Source of the DNA: Alphaproteobacteria bacterium | GTDB lineage: Bacteria > Pseudomonadota > Alphaproteobacteria > Rhodospirillales > Casp-alpha2 | NCBI GenBank assembly: GCA_024279135.1 | Contig: JAJRRU010000005.1 | Span: 41,305 to 105,304 of the forward strand | Length of the DNA stretch: 64,000 nt | Reading direction: 5' to 3' | Shown here: one piece after another, positions 1-8,488 of the stretch | Position numbering within the stretch: the first letter of the stretch is position 1 | Layout: every line of letters starts with the position of its first letter | Notes under the pieces: generated by a model | Told to the model about the DNA's origin: nothing | Databases searched by the model: none | What the model saw: only the letters and a program-made list of their open reading frames with translations | Position numbers and translations under genes: made by a program

Positions 1-1
1 G

Positions 2-1081
2 GTTCCGGCTTTGTTAAAAGCGGCCAATTTCAAACCTGAAATGCTGGATATGATTGCCCAGAGGGAAACCAATATTCAGGTAGCAACCATCAGTCTGATC
101 TGCATTGTTTTGTTGTTTCGGGTCGTGCGCGACCGGGCCCGCAACCTGCGCCAGCGTCCCCGGCTCTATTATTCGCCGGACAATCGGGTGGTTGAGCTTC
201 AGCGTGATGCCACATTGCTGGAATCCATTCGCCGTGCAGGCATACCTCACGCCTCTGTCTGTGGTGGGCGGGGCCGGTGTTCGACCTGTCGGGTCCGTAT
301 TTCCTCGGGGCTGGAACATTTGCCCCTGCCGGGTGATGACGAGGAAAAGATCCTGTCGCGACTGACAAACTCACCCTCGGTCCGTCTGGCCTGTCAGATC
401 AGGCCGACCCAGGACCTGACCGTTTCCGCACTGGTTCGTGTTGACACCGATCCCCATGAAGCCACGCGCCATCCGGGTTATCGCCAGGGCAAGGAGCTGA
501 CCGTTGCTTTTATGTTTGTCGATCTGCGCGGATCAACCCGGCTGTCCGAAGAGCGTCTGCCGTTTGATGTGGTATTTATCCTGAACCAGTTTTTTGCCGA
601 GCTTTCCCTGGCTCTGACTGAGACCAATGGTCATTACGCTCAATTTAATGGCGATGGGCTGTTGGCCATATACGGCTTGCAAAGCGGTGCCGAGCAAGGT
701 TGTCGTGAGGCGATCAGTGGCGCACAGGCCATATTCGCCCGCATGGAACAGCTCAATGCCCGGCTGCACGATGAACTGGGCCACGATCTGGAAATTGGTA
801 TCGGTATTCATGCCGGGGAAGCCATCATCGGTTCCATGGGGCCACCTCAGTCGCCCATCGTATCGGCCCTGGGGGACAATGTTAATATCGCCGCCCGTCT
901 TGAGGCCCAGACAAAAGAACTGGGGGCCCCGTTGGTGTTGTCTGCCAGGACGGCCCGGTATGCCGGTATCGACTTCTCACACTGCCAGATGCACACCATC
1001 CACGTCAAAGGACGGGTTCATCCGATTGATGTTTATGCGGTTGATGATATGGAAAAAATTATGATCTCGGAAACGCTCTAA
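2..1081 (+). CDS. Membrane-anchored 2Fe-2S ferredoxin / class III adenylate cyclase (5' partial)
   Basis: Makes a cyclic nucleotide, probably cAMP, at the inner membrane. The frame is open to the window edge, so the N-terminus is missing. Counting from the first in-frame TTG (position 11), a membrane segment covers about residues 25-39. A 2Fe-2S ferredoxin domain follows, with cysteines at 84, 90, 93 and 128; the usual fourth ligand pattern CxxxxxCxxC is present. The class III cyclase domain covers about 165-345, with metal-binding aspartates in FVDLRGSTR (171) and NGDG (215), an Asp in ALGDNVN, and the catalytic Arg in NIAARLE. The position normally held by the adenine-selecting Lys is Gln. 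The ferredoxin may make the enzyme redox-responsive (inference). It converges on the iron transporter and its stop overlaps that gene by 4 bases. Confidence 0.88.
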   Translation, partial: VPALLKAANFKPEMLDMIAQRETNIQVATISLICIVLLFRVVRDRARNLRQRPRLYYSPDNRVVELQRDATLLESIRRAGIPHASVCGGRGRCSTCRVRISSGLEHLPLPGDDEEKILSRLTNSPSVRLACQIRPTQDLTVSALVRVDTDPHEATRHPGYRQGKELTVAFMFVDLRGSTRLSEERLPFDVVFILNQFFAELSLALTETNGHYAQFNGDGLLAIYGLQSGAEQGCREAISGAQAIFARMEQLNARLHDELGHDLEIGIGIHAGEAIIGSMGPPQSPIVSALGDNVNIAARLEAQTKELGAPLVLSARTARYAGIDFSHCQMHTIHVKGRVHPIDVYAVDDMEKIMISETL

Positions 1082-2919
1082 CTATTCTTCAGCCCGGACA
1101 GTCCTTTTCCGCCAGACAGGAATTGCACCAGGAAATTAATACTGACGATAATCACCACCAGCAACAGGGTCACCGCACCGGAATGTTGCGACATATCCTG
1201 TTCGTTGTAGCTGAAGATCAATCCCGACAGCACCATATTGGACGGTGACAGCAGCAGAATGATCAAGGATAGTTCGCGCATGGTTGTGATGAACGTCAGC
1301 AACATACCCGATATGAGGCCGCTGGTTGACATGGGAATGATGATCTTGGCCATTCTGCGGAACCACCCGATGCCCTGCACCCGTGCGGTTTCTTCCAGGG
1401 ACTTATCAATTTGCAGCATAGCCGCGATCCCGGTCCGCGAGGTAAACGGCAGGTTTTTCACCACCGTGATCAGGACCAGGATAGCGAACGTATCATACAG
1501 TGCTGGCATGGGGCCAAAGGGGGTCGAGAACATACCGATGTAAATAGCCCCCAGCGCAATGGACGGGAAAATATAGGGTGCAAAGGCAATGCCTTCCAGC
1601 CACTTGGCCAGCAGGGTTCCCCGGCCACGCACCGCGGCATAACCGATCATCAGGCCGAACATGCCGTTCAGCACGGCCGCAGATACGCCCAGTTGGATGG
1701 TATTCCAAAGTGCGGTCATAATGCCTGTTGAGTGAATAACGCCCGGTTCCCCGTAGGCCAGGTTCGGATCGCTCTCACCGAACCAGAAATGGGTGGTCAG
1801 GCCTTCAAGCGTATACGAGCCCGGTGTGATAATCAGCGATTCCCACAACAATATCAGCATAGGCAGGATGACGATGCAGACGATGAATACCGCTACGCCA
1901 ATTGTTGCGGGCCAGCGCCAAACACCCAGTTCAATTTCCCGTTGCCGGAAACCCTTGCCGGTCAGGGTGACGAAGCTCTTGCGGATACCGATGACCCGGC
2001 TGTTGATCCAGATAAAGGTGATAGCCATGAAAATCAACACCAGGGCGAGCACATAGGCATCGCCGCTGTTTCGCGCGTTAATGGATGCGTAAATCTGGGT
2101 GGAAAACGTGAAAAAACGTACCGGAAGACCGAGCAACGCCGGGGTTCCGAAGGTGCCCAATATGCGGATGAATGTGAGAACCACGGCAGAACCCAGCGCC
2201 GGCATGAGCAATGGCAGGGTGATGCGCCATAACCGCTGGCGCCGGTTCATGCCACAGATCGCCCCGGCTTCTTCCAGCTCGCTATCAACCGTGGCCAGTG
2301 CGCCCGACATCAACAGATAACCATAAGCGTAATAATGCATGGTCAGGCAGATTACGATGGGAACGAACCCATAGGACATCCAGTCGGGCGGCTGTATGCC
2401 AAACATGTACGTGAACATGCCTTCCGAACCACCGATTCTGTCGTTCTTGAATACGCTCAGCCAGGCCAGTGCCAGAACCCATGACGGCATCATATAGGGG
2501 ATCACCACCAGCGAACCAAATACACCCTTGAAACGAATATTGGTGCGTACCAACAGCCAGGCCAGTCCGGAACCGATGCTGACACCGAAGAACGTCACAA
2601 ACGCGCCAATGGCGAGGCTGTTCATCAATGGTTTAAAGAACAGGGCGTTGGACAGTGGCCCGGTAAATACCCGTTTCAGATGAAGCCATGTAAACTCACC
2701 GACCACGCCATCTTTCTGATAGGCCTTGTCGTATTCCTGGAAAGTCAGTGCATCGTATATAATTTCAAACAGCGGCACCATGACCAGAACGGCAAGAACG
2801 GACAGACACAGCACACCAAGAATTAATTCCGGTTTGGTGCGTATTCTGTAGAAGTGGTAATATAAATTACGGCCCGAGAAAACCGGCGGTTTTTTTAATT
2901 CAGTCTGGGGAAACGACAT
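1078..2919 (-). CDS. Fe(III) ABC transporter permease, two fused permease domains
   Basis: Inner-membrane channel of a ferric-iron type ABC importer (FbpB/AfuB family). The 613-residue protein has two binding-protein-dependent permease domains in tandem, as usual in this family. The first occupies about residues 95-310 and the second about 400-605, each with a coupling-helix region such as EEAGAICGMNRRQRLWRI and EETARVQGIGWFRRMAKI. About twelve membrane segments are visible. It is last in a three-gene minus-strand operon and starts 16 bases after the ATPase gene ends. The ferric substrate is inferred from overall family resemblance; 2-aminoethylphosphonate or another small anion cannot be excluded. 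Confidence 0.9.
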   Translation of the reverse strand: MSFPQTELKKPPVFSGRNLYYHFYRIRTKPELILGVLCLSVLAVLVMVPLFEIIYDALTFQEYDKAYQKDGVVGEFTWLHLKRVFTGPLSNALFFKPLMNSLAIGAFVTFFGVSIGSGLAWLLVRTNIRFKGVFGSLVVIPYMMPSWVLALAWLSVFKNDRIGGSEGMFTYMFGIQPPDWMSYGFVPIVICLTMHYYAYGYLLMSGALATVDSELEEAGAICGMNRRQRLWRITLPLLMPALGSAVVLTFIRILGTFGTPALLGLPVRFFTFSTQIYASINARNSGDAYVLALVLIFMAITFIWINSRVIGIRKSFVTLTGKGFRQREIELGVWRWPATIGVAVFIVCIVILPMLILLWESLIITPGSYTLEGLTTHFWFGESDPNLAYGEPGVIHSTGIMTALWNTIQLGVSAAVLNGMFGLMIGYAAVRGRGTLLAKWLEGIAFAPYIFPSIALGAIYIGMFSTPFGPMPALYDTFAILVLITVVKNLPFTSRTGIAAMLQIDKSLEETARVQGIGWFRRMAKIIIPMSTSGLISGMLLTFITTMRELSLIILLLSPSNMVLSGLIFSYNEQDMSQHSGAVTLLLVVIIVSINFLVQFLSGGKGLSGLKNS

Positions 2920-2935
2920 GTGAGTTCTTTCAACC

Positions 2936-4030
2936 TCAGGATTTCAGATTTTGTTCTGTATCTGGGTCAAAGAAGTTCACGGTTGACGTATCAACATCAA
3001 TCCACAGAAAATCACCAACATCCATTTGAATGAACCCGGGTTGTAACAATGTCATGGAGATATGTTCCGTGCATGCCTGCAAAATTGTACTGGCCCCTGT
3101 TGGTTGAACAGATTCCAGCGCAACCTTTAGCCAGCCTTCCCTCTCGGTCTTTGAAACATTAATGTTTTCCGGTCGGATGGTGGCAATCAGGTTGCCTGTC
3201 TTTGGTTGCAGATCCCCCGGCATGGCAAATGATAAATCACCGCATTCGAACATGGCCTGTCCGCCGTCATTTTTTGGTGTGCCGGTGAATGTGTTCATAC
3301 GTGGATCACCGATAAATTCGGCAACGAATAAATTGCTTGGGTGGTGATATATGTCATAGGGCGTGCCGTGTTGCATCACCAGACCTTCGTTCATGACTAC
3401 GACAATATCAGACAGCGTCAAGGCTTCGATCTGATCATGGGTCACATAGACGGTGGTGGCTTCCAGGTCGCGGTGCAGATGTTTTAGTTCCGTACGCATC
3501 TCCGTGCGTAATTTGGCATCCAGATTGGACAACGGCTCATCCATCAGCAAAAACCGGGATCGCAGGGCAATCAGCCTGGCAACGGCCACACGTTGTTGCT
3601 GGCCGCCCGATAATTCTGAAGGATAGCGATATCGATAGGCATCAAGCTGAACCATTTCCAGGGCATTTTCCAGGCGCTGTTCGATCTCGCTGGCAGACAG
3701 TTTTTGTTCTTTCAGGGCCAGAGTGATGTTACGTTCGACGGTCATGTGGGGCCACAGGGCATAACTCTGGAAAATCAAACCAAGGTTCCGGTGTTCCGGT
3801 GGTACGATAATGCCGTCATCGCGCGAGAAAACAATTTTATCGCCCAACTGGATGATGCCTGTATCAGGCTCCTCCAGTCCCGCGATTACTCGTAGTGTGG
3901 TGGTTTTGCCGCAACCGGACGGACCAAGAATTGTCAGAAACGCGCCCGGCTCAATGGTTAAATCCAGATGTCTTACGGCAACTTCTTTGCCGTAAGACTT
4001 CCGCATTCCCGTTAATTCAATTTTCTCCAT
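2936..4030 (-). CDS. ABC transporter ATPase, Fe(III)/spermidine-type (FbpC/PotA-like)
   Basis: Energises the adjacent importer by ATP hydrolysis at the cytoplasmic face. The 364-residue chain has Walker A GPSGCGKTT near residue 35, a Q-loop (LIFQSYALWPH), the ABC signature LSGGQQQRVAVAR, Walker B FLLMDEP and an H-loop (VTHDQ). A C-terminal TOBE-like beta domain covers about 280-360. This arrangement is typical of the CUT1/ferric family. Its ATG lies 5 bases beyond the stop of the binding-protein gene, so the two are co-transcribed. Confidence 0.92.
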   Translation of the reverse strand: MEKIELTGMRKSYGKEVAVRHLDLTIEPGAFLTILGPSGCGKTTTLRVIAGLEEPDTGIIQLGDKIVFSRDDGIIVPPEHRNLGLIFQSYALWPHMTVERNITLALKEQKLSASEIEQRLENALEMVQLDAYRYRYPSELSGGQQQRVAVARLIALRSRFLLMDEPLSNLDAKLRTEMRTELKHLHRDLEATTVYVTHDQIEALTLSDIVVVMNEGLVMQHGTPYDIYHHPSNLFVAEFIGDPRMNTFTGTPKNDGGQAMFECGDLSFAMPGDLQPKTGNLIATIRPENINVSKTEREGWLKVALESVQPTGASTILQACTEHISMTLLQPGFIQMDVGDFLWIDVDTSTVNFFDPDTEQNLKS

Positions 4031-4035
4031 CTGGA

Positions 4036-5286
4036 TTATTTGCTCGACTGGATGGTCCAGAAATCACGCATTCTTGGTGCGTTATCCCACATGTACTGGG
4101 CGTCTACTTCCCAACCCTTCATGATATCCCAGGCTTCGCCACCGGCAGGCAATGGAACATCGCTGCGTGGACTGATCGAACCCGGATCGTAATACGGGGC
4201 AAGACCCTGCAATAAATCAAGGCTGGCACCTTCCATATAAGGCTTTTCAAGTTTGGAATTCATGTTCAGATCGATGCTGCCCAACAGATACGAAATGAAC
4301 AGTTTGGCGGCGTTCGGGTGTGGTGCCTGGCGGCCAACTGCCATGAATGTGGGGTAGATCAGCTTGGCCACAGGATCAACGTCCAACATCATCCTGTTGA
4401 CTAAACCTTTCGAATCATTACGCGAGATATAGGTCATGTTGGCAATGGAGATCAGGGGTTTTGCCTGACCTTTTTTGCCCGATGCAACAGCCAGTTTGGT
4501 ACCGGACTTGAAAATCACCAGATCATTAGCCAGCAACCGGGCGAAGTATTCCTGACCGGCGTCTTCGATACCCTCACTGAGCACGATGTCTTTACCGGTA
4601 TGGCGTTTGTAGGCGGCAGCCATTTCATCGGCGTGCTGGATCATGGTCATCACGGCCATCAGGTTCGAGCCAGATGCCAGTGGGTTCTTGATACCGACCC
4701 GGCCTTTGAATTTGTCTTCGGTAAGCTCCCACAAATTCGTAATCGGTGGTCCCGAAGGATAGGATTCTGCATTATAGAAGAAGACCATAGCCTCGTTCAC
4801 CCGCATGAGCAGTGGATCACGGTTGCCCACCGGAATGCGATCAATATAATGGTGCGGTACGTAATTGACGATGCGGTGTTTGTTCAACATCTCAAAAATA
4901 ACCGAACCCGAATTTCCCGTGGTCACCACGTCAACATTAAAGATATTGGCGTCTTGCTCACGAATGGTCTTTTCAATGGTTTTGACCGAACCCAGATCGT
5001 GTACCGTTACTGTTATTTCCGGATACAGCGCATTGAACGGTTTGACCAGTTTTGCTATACGACCAGAAGATGTATAGATGACAACCTCGCCTTCTTTCTT
5101 GGCCGCAGCAATGATGTCATCCCAGTTTTCGTTTTTATCGTATGCACCGAGTTTTGAGGATTTTAACCATGCGTCCATTTCCGCCGGTGGCGCGGAGGTC
5201 GCGCTGGCTTGGCTCACGGCGAATACAGAAGCGCAAATAACACCTGCCATCAATGTTGCCGTAAGGTGAGATAGATTAAATTTCAT
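4036..5286 (-). CDS. Periplasmic Fe(III)-type ABC substrate-binding protein
   Basis: Captures substrate in the periplasm for the permease/ATPase encoded downstream. The 416-residue precursor begins with a clear signal peptide: Lys2, then a hydrophobic stretch, with cleavage expected after SQASA near residue 29. The body matches family 1/ferric-iron binding proteins (EGEVVIYTSSG, later a FMAVGRQAPHPNAA region typical of the hinge). First gene of the operon; transcription must start in the AT-rich gap on its upstream side. I looked for a Fur or Irr palindrome there and saw no convincing one. Confidence 0.88.
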   Translation of the reverse strand: MKFNLSHLTATLMAGVICASVFAVSQASATSAPPAEMDAWLKSSKLGAYDKNENWDDIIAAAKKEGEVVIYTSSGRIAKLVKPFNALYPEITVTVHDLGSVKTIEKTIREQDANIFNVDVVTTGNSGSVIFEMLNKHRIVNYVPHHYIDRIPVGNRDPLLMRVNEAMVFFYNAESYPSGPPITNLWELTEDKFKGRVGIKNPLASGSNLMAVMTMIQHADEMAAAYKRHTGKDIVLSEGIEDAGQEYFARLLANDLVIFKSGTKLAVASGKKGQAKPLISIANMTYISRNDSKGLVNRMMLDVDPVAKLIYPTFMAVGRQAPHPNAAKLFISYLLGSIDLNMNSKLEKPYMEGASLDLLQGLAPYYDPGSISPRSDVPLPAGGEAWDIMKGWEVDAQYMWDNAPRMRDFWTIQSSK

Positions 5287-5844
5287 AATAGACTCCCTGA
5301 TACAAATTATAGCTTCCCAAATTTAGTATTCTTGCTTCCCAGGCCTTCGATCGTGCATGGTTTGGATATACTCTGTAGAAATAGTGAAAAAGGTCAAGGC
5401 ATAAATATACTTTTTCTAATTCTAAACATTGTAAAGTATTGTAAGGTGTGTCTCTGCAAATACAGTTCCAATTTACACTTGTTTTGTCTTGGGTATAGGA
5501 ATCTTGTGTCCTTGTGCGCCAATAATCATGGTCAATATCTAGCTATCAAGCGCTGAATATGTGATTTTTTGGTTGCCTGGCACGTCGAAATCTCAATATT
5601 CACAAACCTGAATGTCTATATGAACTAATGTTATAAATATGGATAAATATATTACTTTTATCAATATTGATCTACGTCAAGGAAATGAAATTCCTAGGTG
5701 TTAAAATACCTATAATATTTTCTCATACGTTCATGCCTCATGCGTTCACACCCCATGCATACGCACACAGTATTTCTTCATACGTTCAATTGAATTAGTC
5801 CGATAATCATGATCGTTTAATGTCGTTCGATCATTGTAAATAGG
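5287..5844. other. AT-rich intergenic region without a convincing gene
   Basis: About 560 bases separate the iron-binding-protein gene from the decayed chemoreceptor. The sequence is much richer in A and T than its neighbours, and its short reading frames have no protein-like character. It should hold the promoter of the minus-strand iron operon. Three copies of a 10-base CATRCGTTCA motif lie at 5724-5788. Confidence 0.7.
5724..5788 (+). repeat. Three direct copies of CATRCGTTCA
   Basis: CATACGTTCA occurs at 5724-5733 and 5779-5788, and CATGCGTTCA at 5739-5748. The first and last copies share extra flanking bases (a TTC/TTT run before them). They could be binding sites for a regulator or the trace of a duplicated segment; nothing else decides between these. 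Confidence 0.45.
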
Positions 5845-6164
5845 AAGTGTCATTTTTTTTCATTAACATTTAAACCAAAGTTGATTGCAGTATTTCTTGC
5901 AGTAGGCATCATACCTTTTGCAACTATAAATATTGTTTCTTTGATGCAATCGACTGATGCAATAAATAATGCGGCTTTTAATTAGTTGGAAAGTGCCCGT
6001 GCCATCAAGATGTCACTCGAATATTCCAAAATAATATGGTGATCGATGCTCTTGAGGATTTCGAAGCCGGTTGGACCGAATTTGGGCTGACAGTAGCCAC
6101 TGATTTGCCGAAACTTTATATTTCAGACAATCCAAATTCATACTACTCAAAATTGATAGATTAA
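5845..6164 (+). pseudogene. Decayed 5' fragment of a methyl-accepting chemotaxis protein
   Basis: Frame 5845-5982 reads as a typical chemoreceptor N-terminus: a basic FKPKLI motif, a hydrophobic membrane segment (AVFLAVGIIPFATINIVSL), then AINNAAFN, a TAG stop, and LESARAIK. About 20 expected residues are then missing. The homology resumes in another frame at 6027-6164 with NNMVIDALEDF and KLYISDNPNSYYSKLID, which resemble the sensor domains of MCPs that carry a MVVDALKxF motif and a YIxxNPxP motif. A stop at 6162 ends it and no signalling domain follows. The start codon is also lost. Seen: one in-frame stop, one frameshift with a deletion, and truncation. The family assignment is from pattern memory. 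Confidence 0.72.
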
Positions 6165-6249
6165 TATTAACCCAGGGGGCTAACAGCATGAATAAGAAGA
6201 GTCATACTCAAGGCCATACCCTACCAATAATCAATATATGGAGGATATA

Positions 6250-8304
6250 ATGAAATTTCTCAACAATATTCGTATAGGCATTCAGATTAGTATTATTGCA
6301 GGTCTTGCTATGGTGGGGTTTGCTATCGTAGGTGTTATCTATATTAACAGCGCCAGTACCCAGGCTGGAATTCAGCATGCACAAATCATGGCAACCCGTG
6401 GGGTTACATATGTATCGGAAGTTACCGAAGGTGTCCTTATGGAAAGACGTAACGAAAAGGACTTCTTGCTCAGGAAGGATATGAAATATGTGGAGCGCCA
6501 CAAGGCGGAAGCCGAAAGAATTATGCCCTTCTTTAATAATCTGAAAGAGGTTTTTCATTCAACGGAAGATCAGCTGCTTATTGACGAGGTGAGAGAAGGT
6601 TTCCTCGCCTACGTCGGTCAGTTTGATAGAGTCGTTAATACATCGATAAAAATCGGCCTGACGCCGAAAGACGGCCTGTTAGGCAACCTCAGGAAATTGG
6701 TACAGAATGTTGAAGAAGAGCTCGCTAAATACAATGATAAAGAACTCTCCATCATCATGTTACAAATGCGCCGAAATGAAAAAGATTTTCTGGCCCGAAA
6801 AGACGTAAAATACCATGTGCAACACACAGCCAGAATGGTCACCTTTGGTGAATTGCTAGCCAATTCAATATACATCCCGGAAAGTGAAAAGGCGAATATC
6901 GAAGATAAGATTGGTATGTATGCGAAAGAGTTTGGCATCGTGGTTGACTTGATTATAGAAGATATCAAGACCACGAAAGTTATGAGTACACTCTTTGCCG
7001 AGATGGTCCCAAAACTTGAGCTCCTCGAAGAAGGGGGCGTTACGAATGCCCAAGCAGCAACCAAGGAACTGGAGGATAACATCGCAGTTACCTTCACGAC
7101 GATCCTTTCGTCAATGGGCCTCGTAACGGTTGTTGTTCTTGTTTTGGCTATTGTTATCGGACGTGGCGTCAGCGGACCGATTACATTGATGACAAGCGCC
7201 ATGGGCCGATTGGCTGATGGAGATATGGAAGTTGATATTCCGGCCAGGAAAAACAAAAACGAAATTGGCCAAATGGCTAATGCCGTCCAGATATTCAAGG
7301 CCAATGCCATCGAGAACAAACGTCTTGCCGAGGAAGCCGAAATCCAGTCCAAGCGTATGTTGGAAAGCGAGGCACGCGAACGAAAGGAAACCGCCGAGCG
7401 AGAACAAAAACAACGCGAGGTCGAAGAACGTCGTAGGGTGGAATCCACCGAAGACCAGCGTCGGGTGATGAATGAGATGGCTGATAAATTTGAATCGAAT
7501 GTAGGGGGCGTGGTTGAAGCCGTATCTTCTGCAGCGACACAAGCCAATGCTTCGGCTCAGTCCATGTCCTCCATTTCCGAGGAAACCAATACGCAGGCTA
7601 CCACGGTGGCTGCGGCCGCCGAACAGGCCAGTGCCAACGTCCAGACGGTTGCTGCGGCAACCGAGGAGCTAACCAGCTCTATCTCTGAAATCACCCGTCA
7701 GGTCGCCGAGTCGTCGAAGAAATCGGCCGCCGCCGTCAAGGAAGCACAAGAAAGCCACGAGACGGTTCAGGGGCTGGTTGAGGCTTCCCGGAAAATTGGT
7801 GATGTGGTTAGTCTTATCACCGACATTGCCGAGCAGACTAACCTGTTGGCGTTGAATGCGACCATTGAGGCTGCACGGGCCGGTGACGCCGGTAAAGGCT
7901 TCGCCGTGGTTGCCTCGGAGGTCAAAAATCTGGCCAATCAAACCCAGAAAGCAACCGAAGAAATCGGTGGCCAAATTCACGGAATTCAGTCGGCGACACA
8001 GGAAGCCGCAGATTCCATTGAACACATTGGCAAGACCATCTCCGAGATCGATGAAATTGCGACTACCATCGCCTCTGCGGTAGAGGAGCAAAGTTCTGCC
8101 ACACAGGAAATCTCGCGCAATGTGGGTGAAGCCGCATCGGGAACGCAAGAAGTATCATCCAATATTCAGGGCGTTACGGCTGCTGCCGGTGAAGCAGGAG
8201 CTGCTTCGTCCGAATTGCTGGGCGTGGCTAGTGAACTTAGCAGTAATTCAGAGGTGCTGAAGACCGAAGTTGCAAAGTTCCTTGAACAAGTAAGAGCTGG
8301 CTAA
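6250..8304 (+). CDS. Methyl-accepting chemotaxis protein with HBM-type sensor domain
   Basis: Transmembrane chemoreceptor that would control CheA. The start is ATG 6250 because GGAGG lies at 6240-6244 with 5-base spacing; the in-frame ATG at 6238 lies upstream of that site. From this start the protein has 684 residues. TM1 covers about 8-29. A periplasmic helical bimodular (HBM) domain follows, with its hallmark [12 protein letters not shown] repeated as [14 protein letters not shown]2 is near 275-300, then a HAMP domain, a charged coiled coil rich in Glu/Arg, and the MCP signalling hairpin with tip [21 protein letters not shown] domains of the McpS type bind organic acids; the ligand here is unknown. 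A terminator overlaps the stop codon. Confidence 0.95.
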   Translation: MKFLNNIRIGIQISIIAGLAMVGFAIVGVIYINSASTQAGIQHAQIMATRGVTYVSEVTEGVLMERRNEKDFLLRKDMKYVERHKAEAERIMPFFNNLKEVFHSTEDQLLIDEVREGFLAYVGQFDRVVNTSIKIGLTPKDGLLGNLRKLVQNVEEELAKYNDKELSIIMLQMRRNEKDFLARKDVKYHVQHTARMVTFGELLANSIYIPESEKANIEDKIGMYAKEFGIVVDLIIEDIKTTKVMSTLFAEMVPKLELLEEGGVTNAQAATKELEDNIAVTFTTILSSMGLVTVVVLVLAIVIGRGVSGPITLMTSAMGRLADGDMEVDIPARKNKNEIGQMANAVQIFKANAIENKRLAEEAEIQSKRMLESEARERKETAEREQKQREVEERRRVESTEDQRRVMNEMADKFESNVGGVVEAVSSAATQANASAQSMSSISEETNTQATTVAAAAEQASANVQTVAAATEELTSSISEITRQVAESSKKSAAAVKEAQESHETVQGLVEASRKIGDVVSLITDIAEQTNLLALNATIEAARAGDAGKGFAVVASEVKNLANQTQKATEEIGGQIHGIQSATQEAADSIEHIGKTISEIDEIATTIASAVEEQSSATQEISRNVGEAASGTQEVSSNIQGVTAAAGEAGAASSELLGVASELSSNSEVLKTEVAKFLEQVRAG

Positions 8305-8330
8305 AAGCATGCCCCGCCCTCATGCTTTTT
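8303..8330 (+). terminator. Rho-independent terminator after the chemoreceptor gene
   Basis: Inverted repeat AAAAGCATG (8303-8311) and CATGCTTTT (8321-8329) around a C-rich 9-base loop, ending in a T run. It begins inside the stop codon of the MCP gene. Confidence 0.75.
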
Positions 8331-8488
8331 GGCAAGGAGCGTCGGGTAAACAACGAAGTTGCTGGATTTTTCAGCACCCTGCTAGCGGTACTGGCGACAC
8401 TGGAGAAGCTTCAATCGTTGTTGGCGACACAAACCCGGCGTTCAGATATTTCGCAACGCTGGCAGTTTGGAATGAGGGGCTTTATCTC

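Noticed and set aside
1732..2232. Plus-strand frame inside the iron permease gene
   Set aside because: Antisense shadow of a membrane protein gene without any motif.
5287..5400. Fur or Irr box before the iron operon
   Set aside because: No palindrome close to either consensus was found by eye.
6618..7547. Long minus-strand frame inside the MCP gene
   Set aside because: Shadow of the coiled coil and signalling region; Ser-rich antisense composition.
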